A stretch of 64,000 bases of DNA from Caballeronia cordobensis (GTDB lineage Bacteria > Pseudomonadota > Gammaproteobacteria > Burkholderiales > Burkholderiaceae): positions 62,001-126,000 of the forward strand of contig NZ_FCNY02000014.1 in assembly GCF_001544575.2 (NCBI RefSeq), written 5' to 3'. The notes beneath the pieces are model-generated. The model worked only from the letters and a program-made list of their open reading frames with translations. It was not told the origin of the DNA and did no database searches. How positions within the stretch are numbered: position 1 is the first letter of the stretch; each line of letters begins with the position of its first letter. The translations under genes were made by a program, and so were the position numbers. Positions 9,628 through 19,437 of the stretch are shown here, one piece after another.

Positions 9628-10881
9628 TTGAGCAACAAACCACTCGAAGGCATCAAGATCATCGACTTCACGCACGTGCAAGCCGGTCCCGCATGCACCC
9701 AGATGCTGGCATGGTTCGGCGCGGACGTGATCAAGGTGGAGCGTCCCGGTTCGGGCGACGTCACGCGTAACCAGCTGCGCGACATTCCGGACGCGGATGC
9801 GCTGTACTTCACGATGCTCAACAGCAACAAGCGCTCGTTGACACTCGATACGAAGAAGGCCGAAGGCAAGGAAGTGCTGACCAGGCTGATCAAGGAGTCG
9901 GACGTGCTGGTCGAGAACTTCGGGCCGGGCGCGCTGGACCGGATGGGTTTTTCCTGGGAGAACATCAAGGCGCTGAATCCGAAGATGATCGTGGCGTCTG
10001 TCAAGGGCTTCAGCGACGGCCATCACTACGACGACCTGAAAGTCTACGAAAACGTCGCGCAATGCGCGGGTGGCGCGGCCTCGACGACGGGCTTCTGGGA
10101 CGGCCCGCCCACCATCAGCGCGGCGGCGCTGGGCGATAGCAACACCGGCATGCATCTCGCGATCGGCATTCTGACGGCGATCATCGGCCGTCAGCAAACG
10201 GGCAAGGGACAGAAGGTCGCCGTGTCGATGCAGGACAGCGTGCTCAATCTGTGCCGCGTGAAGCTGCGCGATCAGCAACGTCTGGATCGCGTCGGCTATC
10301 TGGAGGAATATCCGCAGTATCCGCACGGCACGTTCAGCGACGTCGTGCCGCGTGGCGGCAATGCGGGCGGCGGCGGCCAGCCGGGCTGGGTGCTCAAGTG
10401 CAAGGGCTGGGAAACCGATCCGAACGCGTATATCTACTTCACGATTCAGGGCCACGCATGGGCGCCGATCTGCCGCGCGATCGGCAAGGAGCAATGGATC
10501 GACGACCCGGACTACAACACGGCCGAAGCACGTCAGCCGCACATCTTCGATATCTTCGGCAAGATCGAAGAATGGCTCGCGGACAAGACGAAGTACGAAG
10601 CGGTCGATATCCTGCGCAAGTTCGATATTCCGTGCGCGCCGGTGCTCACGATGAAGGAACTCGCGAACGACGAATCCTTGCGCAAGAGCGGCTCCATCGT
10701 CGAAGTGGATCACAAGGTGCGCGGCAAGTACCTCACGGTCGGCAGCCCGATCAAGTTCTCGGACCTGAAGCCGGAAATCAAGGCCTCGCCGCTCCTGGGC
10801 GAGCACACGGCGGATGTGCTGGCCGAGCTGGGTTATAGCAGGGAGCAAGTCGCGCAGATGCAGGAATCGGGAGCCGTTTGA
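9628..10881 (+). CDS. frc: Formyl-CoA:oxalate CoA-transferase
   Basis: This 417-residue class III CoA-transferase moves CoA from formyl-CoA to oxalate, which makes the substrate for Oxc and frees formate. The catalytic aspartate is in GDSNTGMH (about residue 170, equivalent to Asp169 of Oxalobacter Frc). [20 protein letters not shown] and a glycine-rich loop [12 protein letters not shown] are typical of the family. The start codon is TTG (9628), chosen because AGGAG lies at 9616-9620 and the family N-terminus begins there. It is co-transcribed with oxc and closes the cycle with OxlT. Confidence 0.95.
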   Translation: MSNKPLEGIKIIDFTHVQAGPACTQMLAWFGADVIKVERPGSGDVTRNQLRDIPDADALYFTMLNSNKRSLTLDTKKAEGKEVLTRLIKESDVLVENFGPGALDRMGFSWENIKALNPKMIVASVKGFSDGHHYDDLKVYENVAQCAGGAASTTGFWDGPPTISAAALGDSNTGMHLAIGILTAIIGRQQTGKGQKVAVSMQDSVLNLCRVKLRDQQRLDRVGYLEEYPQYPHGTFSDVVPRGGNAGGGGQPGWVLKCKGWETDPNAYIYFTIQGHAWAPICRAIGKEQWIDDPDYNTAEARQPHIFDIFGKIEEWLADKTKYEAVDILRKFDIPCAPVLTMKELANDESLRKSGSIVEVDHKVRGKYLTVGSPIKFSDLKPEIKASPLLGEHTADVLAELGYSREQVAQMQESGAV

Positions 10882-11039
10882 CGCAGTTGTTTGGTTGTAT
10901 CGGCAGGTGAAGGTGAGCGCTGCCTTCTGTCTTTCTTATGCGGCAGTCGTGCAGAAGAAGGCATAGGCAGCGCCCCTTATAAAAATCAGATCGATTGAGG
11001 CGTAAGCTTCGATTCATACCCCACGATCCGGATAACTTT

Positions 11040-11471
11040 ATGACCCACCCCATCGACTACGAACAGCTCGTCAATGCGATCGGCGATGCCGTGATCATTT
11101 CGGATGCGAGCGGAGCGATCACGCTTTGGAATCCGGCGGCGGAGCGCATGTTCGGCTTTACCCAGAGCGAGGCAATGGGTCAGTCGCTCGATCTGATCAT
11201 TCCGGAGCGTCTGCGCGGCCGGCATTGGGACGGCTATCACAAGACCATGGCGACCGGCGAGACGCGTTATGGACACGATTTGCTCAAGGTTCCGGCCGTC
11301 GATAAAGCCGGACGCGCGATGTCGATTGCGTTCACCGTCGCGCTGCTGCAATCGCCGCAAGGTGAAGTGACCGGCATCGTCGCGATCATCCGCGATGAAA
11401 CGGCGCGGTTTCAGGAAGAGCGTGCGCTGCGCAAGCGCATCGCCGAGCTGGAGGCGAACGCCAACGCCTGA
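11040..11471 (+). CDS. PAS domain sensor protein
   Basis: This small protein of 143 residues is one PAS domain (about 5-125; NAIGDAVIISDASGAITLWN and ERMFGFTQSEAMGQ are typical) with a short C-terminal coiled tail rich in Glu and Arg. No kinase, cyclase or DNA-binding output domain follows. It may therefore act by binding a partner, or as a cofactor- or ligand-binding sensor. An in-frame TTG at 10995 would add 15 residues, but the ATG at 11040 fits the domain start. Stand-alone PAS proteins of this size often lie beside oxalate and fumarylacetoacetase-family genes in Burkholderiales, but the role is unknown. Confidence 0.75.
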   Translation: MTHPIDYEQLVNAIGDAVIISDASGAITLWNPAAERMFGFTQSEAMGQSLDLIIPERLRGRHWDGYHKTMATGETRYGHDLLKVPAVDKAGRAMSIAFTVALLQSPQGEVTGIVAIIRDETARFQEERALRKRIAELEANANA

Positions 11472-11561
11472 AGGCTCATCGATTCACAGAATAAAAAGCA
11501 ATCAGGAGAAGACAGCTCGCGTCCGCGCACCAAAAAATGCAGCCGACGCAGCTGAAGGAAG

Positions 11562-11589
11562 AAGCGGCCACTCATCCCGCCGGCCGCTT
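11562..11589. terminator. Hairpin in the gap after the PAS gene
   Basis: Eight-bp arms AAGCGGCC and GGCCGCTT enclose a 12-base loop in the 276-bp gap between the PAS and FAH genes. Only a short T run follows, so it is a weak terminator candidate. The rest of the gap shows nothing clear. Confidence 0.35.
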
Positions 11590-11747
11590 TACTCGATGCC
11601 CGCATTCGCGGCTGACCGACCAGAAAATGACCACTATTCGTACCTCGCGACAGCTTCGGGCTGACGCGAGGCGCCGGCGGCTGCGTGCGTGCGGATGATA
11701 TCCACGCATCAGCGCGAAAGGTTTTGCGACATCGGGAAAAAACCATC

Positions 11748-12548
11748 ATGAGTTTGTGGATCCGCTATACGCGCGCGACGGCAAAGGGTGAAGGCCGCGC
11801 TGGTTTTGGCATGCTCGAGAACGGGCGCGTGGTCGAATACGAAGGCGACATGTTCGCTTCGCCGCATCGGACAGGGCAGGTGTTCGACCTCGACGATATT
11901 TCGCTGACGAGTCCGTGCGTGCCGAGCCGAATCGTCGCGTTATGGAACAACTTCCATGCGCTTTCCGCGAAGCTGGGCAAGGCGCTGCCCGCGCACCCGC
12001 TGTTTCTGATCAAGCCGTCCACCTCGCTCGCGGGACCCGGCGACACGATCCTGCGCCCCGCGGGATACGGCGGCAAGATCGTCTATGAAGGCGAGCTCGG
12101 CATCGTGATCGGAAAACGGTGCAGCAACGTGAGCATTGAAGAAGCGGCCGATTACGTGTTCGGCTACACGGTCGTCAACGACGTCACCGCTGCCGAGCTG
12201 CTGTTCGAAGATGCGAACTTTCCGCAATGGTGCCGCGCCAAGGGCTACGACACCTTCGGCTGCATCGGTCCTGCCATCGCAACCGCGCTCGACTGGCAAA
12301 ACGCCCACGTCGTGACCACGCTGGACGGCGTCGAACGGCAGAACTATCCGCTTGCCGACATGGCGTTTTCACCGCTGGAACAGGTGAGCCTCATTTCTCG
12401 CGACATGACCTTGCTGCCGGGCGACGTGATCGCGTGCGGCACTTCGCTGGGCGTGGGTTCGATGCGCGACGGCGCGACGGTCGAAGTCTCGATCGAAGGC
12501 ATCGGCACGTTGACGAACCATGTGTCCGAAGTCCTCGCGAAGACCTGA
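11748..12548 (+). CDS. Fumarylacetoacetate hydrolase family protein
   Basis: This 266-residue FAH-fold enzyme has the metal-binding pattern [10 protein letters not shown], followed by [14 protein letters not shown]. The [28 protein letters not shown] region is typical of FAH-type hydrolases and isomerases, which act on 2-oxo or 2,4-dioxo dicarboxylates. A C-terminal [12 protein letters not shown] matches the family's glycine-rich loop. The start at 11748 fits the family N-terminus (MSLWIRYTR); 21 extra codons are possible upstream. It lies before pntAB and after the oxalate genes. The substrate cannot be fixed; acylpyruvate or oxaloacetate-like compounds are plausible. Confidence 0.85.
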   Translation: MSLWIRYTRATAKGEGRAGFGMLENGRVVEYEGDMFASPHRTGQVFDLDDISLTSPCVPSRIVALWNNFHALSAKLGKALPAHPLFLIKPSTSLAGPGDTILRPAGYGGKIVYEGELGIVIGKRCSNVSIEEAADYVFGYTVVNDVTAAELLFEDANFPQWCRAKGYDTFGCIGPAIATALDWQNAHVVTTLDGVERQNYPLADMAFSPLEQVSLISRDMTLLPGDVIACGTSLGVGSMRDGATVEVSIEGIGTLTNHVSEVLAKT

Positions 12549-12613
12549 AGCACGAAAAGACGCTTCAGACGCGCGCCACTCAAGAATACAAACCGTCGAT
12601 TGGGAATTTAGTC

Positions 12614-14173
12614 ATGCAAATGATGATTGCTGTGCCGCGGGAGCGCTATCCCGGGGAGCGTCGCGTCGCGTTGACGCCGGAGGTGGTCGGGCATCTGCTG
12701 AAGCTCGGCTTCGAGGTCACGGTCGAGGCCGGCGCGGGTGAACTCGCCGCATTCTCCGACGATGCCTATCGCGCCGCGGGTGCGCGGATCGCAGAGAATG
12801 CGCCGTCACTCTATGCGAGGGCGGATATCGTCGTGAAAGTGCGCGCGCCTTCCATTGCGCCCGTGGGCGATGAAGTCGAGTGGTTGCGCGAAGGATCGAC
12901 GCTGATCAGCTTTGTCTGGCCCGCGCAGAACGCGGCGCTGTTGACGCGCCTCGCCGCGCGCAACGTCACCGTGCTCGCGATGGACTGCGTGCCGCGCATC
13001 TCGCGCGCACAGAAGCTCGATGCATTGAGTTCGATGGCGAATATGGCCGGCTATCGCGCGGTCATCGAAGCCGCGCACCAGTTCGGCCGTGGCTTCATGG
13101 GGCAGATCACGGCGGCAGGCAAGATCGCGCCGGCGAAAGTGATGGTGATCGGCGCCGGCGTGGCAGGACTGGCGGCGATCGGCGCGGCGCGCAGTCTCGG
13201 CGCGATCGTCCGTGCTTTCGATACGCGGCCCGAGGTGCGGCAGCAGGTCGAGAGCATGGGCGCCGAGTTTCTCGAACTCGACTATATCGAGGACGGCGGC
13301 GGCAGCGGCGGCTATGCGAAGGAGATGAGCGCGGAATTCATCGCCGCGGAAATGGCGCTGTTCGCGGCGCAGGCAAAGGACGTCGACATCATCGTGACGA
13401 CTGCGCTGATTCCGGGCAAACCGGCGCCGAAACTGATCACCGCCGACATGGTGCGCAGCATGCGCCAGGGCAGCGTGATCGTCGACATGGCGGCGGAGCA
13501 GGGCGGCAACTGCGAGCTCACGCAGCCGGGCGAGGCGGTATCCGTGGAGGGCGTCGCGATCGTCGGGTATACGGATCTCCCGTCGCGCATGGCGACGCAA
13601 TCGAGCCAGCTGTACGCCACGAATCTGCGGCATCTTCTGACCGATCTGACGCCGCAGAAGAACGGCGAGATCGTGGTCAATACCGATGACGAGGTGATCG
13701 GCGGCGTGACCGTAGTGCTGCGCGGCGAGGTGAAGTGGCCGCAGCCCAGGAAGCCTCAGCCTGCCGTTGCCGCACCCGCTGTGCCGAAGCCTGCGCCGAC
13801 GATTGCCGTGACCGTCGAGCAGAAGCGCCGCGCAGGATGGATCGGCGTGGCCGGGCTCGTTATCTCGGCGGCATTGCTCGCAGCGCTGGGGGCCTTTGCG
13901 CCGCCCGCGTTCGTCGCGCACTTCACCGTGTTCGTGCTCGCCATCTTCGTCGGCTATCAGGTCGTATGGAACGTGACGCCCGCATTGCATACGCCGCTCA
14001 TGAGCGTGACGAACGCGGTCAGTGGAATCATCGTGACGGGCGCGCTGCTGCAGGTCGGCACGCCGAATCATCTGGTCGCGATTCTCTCCGGCCTTGCGAT
14101 TTTGGTCGCGACGATCAATATCGCGGGTGGCTTTCTCGTCACTCGACGCATGTTGAACATGTTCCAGCGCTAA
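12614..14173 (+). CDS. pntA: NAD(P) transhydrogenase alpha subunit
   Basis: This 519-residue protein joins the NAD(H)-binding domain I (about 1-370: [40 protein letters not shown], and the mobile-loop region) to a proline/alanine linker and the four-helix membrane domain (about 410-519). With PntB it couples proton entry at the inner membrane to hydride transfer from NADH to NADP. The start at 12614 was chosen from the family N-terminus; the ribosome binding site is weak. It begins 66 bp after the FAH gene, and pntB follows after 10 bp. Confidence 0.93.
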   Translation: MQMMIAVPRERYPGERRVALTPEVVGHLLKLGFEVTVEAGAGELAAFSDDAYRAAGARIAENAPSLYARADIVVKVRAPSIAPVGDEVEWLREGSTLISFVWPAQNAALLTRLAARNVTVLAMDCVPRISRAQKLDALSSMANMAGYRAVIEAAHQFGRGFMGQITAAGKIAPAKVMVIGAGVAGLAAIGAARSLGAIVRAFDTRPEVRQQVESMGAEFLELDYIEDGGGSGGYAKEMSAEFIAAEMALFAAQAKDVDIIVTTALIPGKPAPKLITADMVRSMRQGSVIVDMAAEQGGNCELTQPGEAVSVEGVAIVGYTDLPSRMATQSSQLYATNLRHLLTDLTPQKNGEIVVNTDDEVIGGVTVVLRGEVKWPQPRKPQPAVAAPAVPKPAPTIAVTVEQKRRAGWIGVAGLVISAALLAALGAFAPPAFVAHFTVFVLAIFVGYQVVWNVTPALHTPLMSVTNAVSGIIVTGALLQVGTPNHLVAILSGLAILVATINIAGGFLVTRRMLNMFQR

Positions 14174-14183
14174 GGAGATCGGC

Positions 14184-15581
14184 ATGCAGAACGGAATCGG
14201 AAGCATCGCCTATCTGGCGGCGAGTGTGCTGTTCATCCTGAGCCTGCGCGGGCTCAGTCATCCATCGACGGCCAGGCGCGGCAACCTTTATGGCGTCGCC
14301 GGCATGGCCATCGCCATCGTCACCACGCTGTGGCTCAACGGGGGAGCCGCGTTGCCGGTCGTCGCCGTGCTGATGGCGATCGGCATAGCGGGCGGCGCGC
14401 TGCTCGCACGACGCGTCGAGATGACACAGATGCCGCAACTCGTCGCGGCGCTGCATAGCTTCGTGGGTCTCGCGGCCGTGCTGGTCGCCATTGCGAGCTA
14501 TCTGTCGCCGGCGTCGGGTGCGGAATCGGGCGGCGTGGCGCAATCGATCCACAACGTCGAGATTTATCTCGGCGTGTTCATCGGCGCGATAACCTTCACC
14601 GGATCGATCGCTGCGTTTCTGAAGCTGCAGGGCGTCGTAGGAGGCAAGCCGCTGCTGCTGCCGATGCGGCACACGCTGAATCTCGTCGGCGTGATCGCGT
14701 GCATCGCGCTCGGCTATCTGTTCCTCACGGCGCCCGATGCGAATGAAGGCATCAGCACGCTGCTCACGATGACCGCGATCGCCGCGCTGATCGGCGTGCA
14801 TCTCGTGATGGCGATCGGCGGCGCGGACATGCCGGTGGTCGTGTCGATGCTGAACAGCTACTCGGGCTGGGCCGCCGCCGCGACCGGCTTCATGCTCAGC
14901 AACGATCTGCTGATCGTGACCGGAGCGCTGGTCGGATCGAGCGGGGCGATTCTGAGCTACATCATGTGCCGCGCGATGAACCGAAAATTCCTCGCCGTGA
15001 TTCTGGGCGGGTTCGGCACGGCGACGTCGACGGCTGCTAAGGCGATCGAGGGGGAAGTCGCGCCGGTCACCGTCGATGAAGTCGGCTCGCTGCTGCGCGA
15101 TGCCTCGGAGGTCGTCATCGTGCCCGGCTACGGCATGGCGGTCGCGCAGGCTCAGGCGACGATCAGCGAGATCACAAAGAAGCTGCGTAGCAAGGGCGTG
15201 AAGGTGAGATTCGGCATTCATCCGGTGGCGGGCCGCTTGCCGGGGCACATGAACGTGCTGCTGGCGGAGGCGAAGGTGCCCTATGACATCGTGCTCGAGA
15301 TGGATGAAATCAACGAGGACTTTTCCAACACGGACGTCGTGCTGGTGATCGGTGCAAACGACATCGTGAATCCGGGCGCGCTCGAAGATCCGGGCAGTCC
15401 GATCGCCGGCATGCCGGTGCTCGAAGTATGGAAGGCGCGAACCGTGGTCGTCTCCAAACGAAGCATGGCGGCAGGCTATGCCGGTGTCGACAATCCGCTC
15501 TTCTATAAGGAGAACACGCGGATGCTGTTCGGCGATGCCAAGGGCAGTGTCGATGCCTTGCTCAGTCATCTTGGCGCCTGA
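14184..15581 (+). CDS. pntB: NAD(P) transhydrogenase beta subunit
   Basis: This 465-residue protein has about eight to nine membrane helices (up to about 265) followed by the NADP(H)-binding domain III (about 290-465). Visible motifs are [40 protein letters not shown] and [14 protein letters not shown], the classic NADP-binding segments. It partners PntA. The Shine-Dalgarno AAGGAG lies in the 10-bp gap after pntA. Placement next to oxalate genes fits a need for NADPH during growth on this very oxidised carbon source; this last point is inference. Confidence 0.95.
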   Translation: MQNGIGSIAYLAASVLFILSLRGLSHPSTARRGNLYGVAGMAIAIVTTLWLNGGAALPVVAVLMAIGIAGGALLARRVEMTQMPQLVAALHSFVGLAAVLVAIASYLSPASGAESGGVAQSIHNVEIYLGVFIGAITFTGSIAAFLKLQGVVGGKPLLLPMRHTLNLVGVIACIALGYLFLTAPDANEGISTLLTMTAIAALIGVHLVMAIGGADMPVVVSMLNSYSGWAAAATGFMLSNDLLIVTGALVGSSGAILSYIMCRAMNRKFLAVILGGFGTATSTAAKAIEGEVAPVTVDEVGSLLRDASEVVIVPGYGMAVAQAQATISEITKKLRSKGVKVRFGIHPVAGRLPGHMNVLLAEAKVPYDIVLEMDEINEDFSNTDVVLVIGANDIVNPGALEDPGSPIAGMPVLEVWKARTVVVSKRSMAAGYAGVDNPLFYKENTRMLFGDAKGSVDALLSHLGA

Positions 15582-15632
15582 GAACGCGTCCACTGCGGTG
15601 ACTGAGCGCTGCATATAGCGAAGCATTGGCTT

Positions 15633-15666
15633 CGGGAACTGAAGCGAAGCGGCGTTTCGGTTCCCG
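15633..15666 (+). terminator. Hairpin between pntB and the reductase gene
   Basis: CGGGAAC (15633-15639) pairs with GTTCCCG (15660-15666), and the stem extends inwards by a wobble pair and GAA/TTC. No T run follows, so it may attenuate or mark the 3' end of the pntAB transcript rather than stop transcription fully. Confidence 0.35.
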
Positions 15667-15695
15667 GCATTCTTGATGTGGGACAGGGAGTAACG

Positions 15696-16712
15696 ATGAA
15701 GATCTGTGTCTATGGCGCCGGTGCTATCGGTGCATACCTTGGTGCGCAGCTGGCGTCTGCCGGCGCTGACGTGAGCTTCGTCGCGCGTGGTCCACACCTC
15801 GCTGCGATGCAGGAGAATGGCGTACGGCTGCAAATCGATGGCGAGGAACGTGTCGTCAAGGTCCGTTGCGCGTCGGATCCGCGCGAGCTGGGTCAACAGG
15901 ATTACGTGATCGTCGCATTGAAAGCGCATTCAGTGCCGGGTGTCGTCGATCAGATGCAGACGTTGATCGGGCCGGACACGGCGATCGTCACGGCGGTCAA
16001 CGGGATTCCCTATTGGTACTTCTACAAGCATGGCGGGGAACTGGAGGGCACGACGCTCGATAGCGTCGATCCCGGAGGAAAGCAATGGAGCGCGCTCGGA
16101 CCGGAACGCGCGATCGGTTGCGTCGTCTACCCGGCTGCCGAGGTCGTGGCGCCGGGTGTCATCCGCCATGTGTATGGAAAGAAATTTCCCATCGGCGAAC
16201 CCAATGGGGAACGTAGCGAACGCGTTCAGAAGCTACATGAAATCATGACCGCCGCGGATCTGGATGCGCCCATCCGCGAGAAGATTCGTGATGAAATCTG
16301 GCTCAAGCTGTGGGGCAATCTCTGCTTCAACCCGATCAGCGCATTGACTCATGCAACACTCGATGTCATTACGGGTAATCCGGCTACGCGCGCTGTGTCC
16401 AAGGCGATGATGCTGGAGGCCAAAGCGATTGCCGATCGCTTTGACGTGCATTTTCGTGTTGACGTCGAAAGACGTATTGACGGCGCGGGTGCTGTCGGCG
16501 CGCATAAGACGTCGATGCTCCAGGATCTTGAGGCAAACCGTCCGATGGAGATCGATCCACTCCTCACCGTGGTTCAGGAAATGGGGCGTCTCGTCGGGCA
16601 GGCGACACCGACGATCGATACGGTGCTGGCGCTCATCAAGCTGCGAGGACAGATTGCGGAGCAGTCGTACCGGCCCGTGGAAAAATCGGCGCCTGTAGTC
16701 GCAACGGCCTGA
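15696..16712 (+). CDS. 2-dehydropantoate 2-reductase family protein
   Basis: This 338-residue protein has the ApbA/PanE layout. An N-terminal Rossmann fold has the NADP motif GAGAIGAYLGAQLASAGADV, and KAHSVP is in the usual substrate position. A C-terminal helical domain (about 185-330) contains the conserved KLWGNLCFNPISALT, with Lys and Asn in the active-site positions. The start at 15696 follows GGGAG. Family members reduce ketopantoate or related 2-oxoacids. Divergence and the catabolic neighbourhood make a role outside pantothenate synthesis likely. It is convergent with the iac cluster. Confidence 0.85.
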   Translation: MKICVYGAGAIGAYLGAQLASAGADVSFVARGPHLAAMQENGVRLQIDGEERVVKVRCASDPRELGQQDYVIVALKAHSVPGVVDQMQTLIGPDTAIVTAVNGIPYWYFYKHGGELEGTTLDSVDPGGKQWSALGPERAIGCVVYPAAEVVAPGVIRHVYGKKFPIGEPNGERSERVQKLHEIMTAADLDAPIREKIRDEIWLKLWGNLCFNPISALTHATLDVITGNPATRAVSKAMMLEAKAIADRFDVHFRVDVERRIDGAGAVGAHKTSMLQDLEANRPMEIDPLLTVVQEMGRLVGQATPTIDTVLALIKLRGQIAEQSYRPVEKSAPVVATA

Positions 16713-16767
16713 CGGACTTGTGCGGGGAGGCGCGCACGACTCTTTTCGGCATGACTTGCGCTCTTCT

Positions 16768-17910
16768 CTAAGCATGCGAAGCGAGTGTCGCTTCGATGCA
16801 TGCGGCGACCGCGCAAACCGTCTCGTCCTCGCCTTTCCGGCCGACGATCTGCAACCCCGCTTTCAGCGATGTTCCTTCAATCGGGACCGGTAACGTCAGC
16901 GCCGGATGTCCGCTCAGGTTGAAAGGCCGGATAAGCGACGACATTGCAATCACCGAAGTGCCCGCTCGCGCGGCCTCGATCGTGATCGGCAGTGACGGCA
17001 TGGTCGGAAGGACGAGGACGTCCGCGTCTTCCAGCACGTGGTCTACCTCATCGGTGAAGTCCCGTCGAATGCGCTCGGCGGCGTCGAGCTCGGAAACCTG
17101 GGTGTTGGCGGCTGCGCGCAGACGCGCGAGGATGTCGAGGCCAAGCTTGCCGCTGTCGACGAGATGACCGAACGCACGCCACGTCTCGGCGTTGATGATG
17201 GCAAGCCCGGCCGGGAAGGCATCGCGCATGAATTCCAACTGTACGCCGCGCGACGCGAAGCGGCTGCGTGCGACGGCCGCCGCCACCGCATGGCGGATTT
17301 CGTCGGCGGCTTCCACTTCGGGCAGCGCGACGCGCAGCCTTGTCGCGTCGCGGCGCGCATGACCGCCCTGGAATGACGGATCGATGGCGAGCATGACGTC
17401 GATGATCGTGTTCATGTCCCGTGCGAACGCGCCAACACAGTCGAGCGATGTCTGGCGCGGGGCGACCCCTTCACGCGACACGCGCCCGAAGGTCGGCTTC
17501 AGACCGATGACGCCGCAGCATGCCGCTGGGCAACGTACAGAGCCGCCGGTATCCGTGCCGAGCGCTGCATCGACGAGGCGCAAGCCCACCGCCGATGCCG
17601 AGCCGCTCGACGATCCGCCGGGAATGCGCGCCGGATCTTGTGGGTTGACAGGCGTCCCACTGAATTCGTTGATGCTCGTCATGCCGAAGGCGAGTTCGTG
17701 CATGTTGGCCTTGCCGGTAATGCGCCAGCCCGCATCGAGGAGGCGCTGCACGACGGGCGCGTGCCGCAGCGCGGGCGCTGAATCAGCAAGCGCTTCGCTA
17801 GCCGCGGTCGTCGGATAGCCGGCTACGTCGATGCTGTCCTTGATCGCAATGGTGGGCGCATCGTCGGTGGCATGCGAGGCGAGATCGAATTCCTGTAGAA
17901 AGGCACTCAT
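16768..17910 (-). CDS. iacH: Amidase, indole-3-acetate cluster (IacH-like)
   Basis: This 380-residue protein belongs to the amidase-signature family. The catalytic triad is visible: Lys24 (TIAIKDSIDV), the serine cluster GGSSSGSAS (98-106) and the nucleophile Ser124 in GTDTGGSVR. The lysine lies unusually near the N-terminus, so the helical leader common in amidases is absent. The start is fixed by a 4-base overlap (ATGA) with the SnoaL-like gene. In known iac operons IacH is an amidase proposed to act on amide or conjugate forms of indole acetate. The role here is inferred from that context. It is the last gene of the minus-strand operon. Confidence 0.85.
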   Translation of the reverse strand: MSAFLQEFDLASHATDDAPTIAIKDSIDVAGYPTTAASEALADSAPALRHAPVVQRLLDAGWRITGKANMHELAFGMTSINEFSGTPVNPQDPARIPGGSSSGSASAVGLRLVDAALGTDTGGSVRCPAACCGVIGLKPTFGRVSREGVAPRQTSLDCVGAFARDMNTIIDVMLAIDPSFQGGHARRDATRLRVALPEVEAADEIRHAVAAAVARSRFASRGVQLEFMRDAFPAGLAIINAETWRAFGHLVDSGKLGLDILARLRAAANTQVSELDAAERIRRDFTDEVDHVLEDADVLVLPTMPSLPITIEAARAGTSVIAMSSLIRPFNLSGHPALTLPVPIEGTSLKAGLQIVGRKGEDETVCAVAACIEATLASHA

Positions 17911-18422
17911 GCACGGACTCCTTGAGCGGCGTTGACCAGCCAGGGCGCGTCGAAAAGGCGCTCAGTACGGAAGTGACGAATCAGCCAGACGTCGTCACGG
18001 TGCGGCGACGGCGTGAAATCCACTTCCAGCCGCGCCGCGATGAGTTCGGCTTTTGCATCGACATAGCCGGATGCCTGCAACATGATCCAACGGCCCTTCG
18101 CCGTATCGCCCTGCACGTCGATATGCTCGCTCGTCAGAAAGTGAACGTTCGTTGCGAAGTGCGGTGTGGGCGGCAGGTAGCGTTGCAGCATCTCGACGAT
18201 AGCGCCCGGCCCCTGCAAGCGGCCGAATTTGTCCGCATACTGCGGACCGATGCCTTCCCACACGGCGTCATGGCAGAAGAGCGCTGCAAGCGATTCGCCT
18301 TCCAATGCGCGTGCCGGCACATCGCAGAGCGCCATGTACCGCGCGATGGTCTTGCGCACCGCGTCCTGCGCTTCGAGCAGTTGCAAGCGCGCCTGCAGGC
18401 TCCTGATGATCGTGTCCGTCAT
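17907..18422 (-). CDS. iacI: SnoaL-like protein, indole-3-acetate cluster (IacI-like)
   Basis: This 171-residue protein has the NTF2/SnoaL fold: an N-terminal helix pair with DAVRKTIARYMALCDVPA, AALFCHDAVWEG, and a C-terminal sheet with KGRWIMLQASGY and DVWLIRHFRTERLF. Proteins of this type resemble ring-hydroxylating dioxygenase small subunits. In iac operons IacI is a small protein of this kind thought to act on early indole-acetate intermediates. The end overlaps the amidase start by 4 bases, which shows translational coupling. Confidence 0.8.
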   Translation of the reverse strand: MTDTIIRSLQARLQLLEAQDAVRKTIARYMALCDVPARALEGESLAALFCHDAVWEGIGPQYADKFGRLQGPGAIVEMLQRYLPPTPHFATNVHFLTSEHIDVQGDTAKGRWIMLQASGYVDAKAELIAARLEVDFTPSPHRDDVWLIRHFRTERLFDAPWLVNAAQGVRA

Positions 18423-18506
18423 GGCTTCACGTCTTGTTGGTAACGGCGGGCGGGACCGTCAAGAAATTCTGCGTGACGCCGCAGCAGAAAAGCACCCGCT
18501 TTGGAC

Positions 18507-18881
18507 TTATCGGCCCAACGCGCGGGCGGTCTTGCCGCCGAGGCCGAAATCGGTATTGGGGATGTCTTTGATCATCACGCGCGTGGACTGCAAGGACACA
18601 TCCAGCACGGATGCACTGGTCTCGGACAGGTGCGCGATCAGCGCTTCTTTTTGCGCTTCCGTGCGGCCTGCAATCAGAATCGCGATGATGACCGGCAACG
18701 CAGCGGGCGTCGGCTTTCCGCCCAACCCGATGTCCGAGACCGGCAACTCCGTCAGCAGAATGCGCACGGATTCCGCAGGTGCGCCAATGGCGTCGACGGT
18801 CGCCCGCGTCAGACCGGCAATGAGCGATGCCTTGCGCTCGTCGGAGTGACCTTGAGGCAGATAAACTTCGAGGGTCGGCAT
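18507..18881 (-). CDS. Double-domain 4-oxalocrotonate-tautomerase-type protein
   Basis: This 124-residue protein contains two tautomerase (beta-alpha-beta) units in one chain: residues 2-57 (MPTLEVYLPQGHSDERK, ending IGLGGK) and 62-118 (LPVIIAILIAGRTEAQKEAL, ending FGLGGK). The first unit would have the catalytic Pro1 after removal of Met. The proline of the second unit (Pro63) is internal and cannot be the free amino-terminal base. The first arginine of a canonical 4-OT site is not evident (Asp/Glu-Arg-Lys follow). It lies between the dioxygenase small subunit and the SnoaL-like gene, in the same direction. This gene is not part of the standard iac set that I know. The start at 18881 is chosen for the N-terminal Met-Pro. 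Confidence 0.78.
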   Translation of the reverse strand: MPTLEVYLPQGHSDERKASLIAGLTRATVDAIGAPAESVRILLTELPVSDIGLGGKPTPAALPVIIAILIAGRTEAQKEALIAHLSETSASVLDVSLQSTRVMIKDIPNTDFGLGGKTARALGR

Positions 18882-18936
18882 GATCAGGATAAGAATGCGC
18901 ATCGGCACAATGCATGCACCGATGCTCGATTGAAGT

Positions 18937-19437
18937 TCAAAGCAGGAAGCCGATGGCGTTCAGTGCTTCGGTTGAATTGATCAGGCGGATAACCTTCTCG
19001 ACGAGCCGAAGTTCGCCGTTTGTAATGCTGATCTTGTGCGTCAGGTCCGCAGCGAAGATAGTCGATACGCCGCGCTTGTACGCAATGATGATCTGCGACG
19101 AGTTCACTTCGACGAGGTCCGCGCTGTCTGAAGACCGCGTGAAGCGCGACAAGGTACGCACAGTACGCGCGGCGTCGGAGGCGGACGCCGAATAGCCGGA
19201 TGTCATGCGCTGCACACGCAGTTCGCGCATGTGCTGGTCGTCGAACGCATAGTTCAGTGTCGCGGCGTAGTCGGTCGTGTCGGGATCGATCGGCACCACA
19301 TAGATACCTTTCGGATCCCACAGTTCAAGCCATGCGCGGTAGTCGCGCCGGTCCAGAAGCTCCGCTTCGCGCCAGAGGAATTCGATTGCCCGCGCGAACG
19401 TCTGATCGGTGAAGAGTGCGTTGCGTTCGTCCATCAT
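18937..19437 (-). CDS. iacD: Rieske dioxygenase small (beta) subunit, indole-3-acetate cluster
   Basis: This 166-residue protein has the ring-hydroxylating dioxygenase beta-subunit fold. Typical segments are EFLWREAELLDRRDYRAWLEL, GIYVVPIDPD and a C-terminal VEKVIRLINSTEALNAIGFLL. It forms the structural partner of the alpha subunit encoded just upstream. The ATG at 19437 overlaps the stop of the alpha gene (ATGA), so the two are translationally coupled. In iac operons this is IacD. Confidence 0.88.
   Translation of the reverse strand: MMDERNALFTDQTFARAIEFLWREAELLDRRDYRAWLELWDPKGIYVVPIDPDTTDYAATLNYAFDDQHMRELRVQRMTSGYSASASDAARTVRTLSRFTRSSDSADLVEVNSSQIIIAYKRGVSTIFAADLTHKISITNGELRLVEKVIRLINSTEALNAIGFLL

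Noticed and set aside
7825-10848. Long open frame of about 1000 codons antisense to oxc and frc
   Set aside because: The plus strand encodes two well-known enzymes with full motifs. The antisense translation is Arg/His/Asp-rich and has no family, as expected from high GC at third codon positions.
10917-10973. Interrupted stem after frc as a terminator
   Set aside because: The arms GCGCTGCCT and AGGCAGCGC are 39 bases apart, compete with an inner stem and lack a T run. Support is too weak to list as a feature.
12227-12613. Upstream extension of the PntA frame into the FAH gene
   Set aside because: The extension is an out-of-frame reading of the FAH gene. The family N-terminus starts at 12614.
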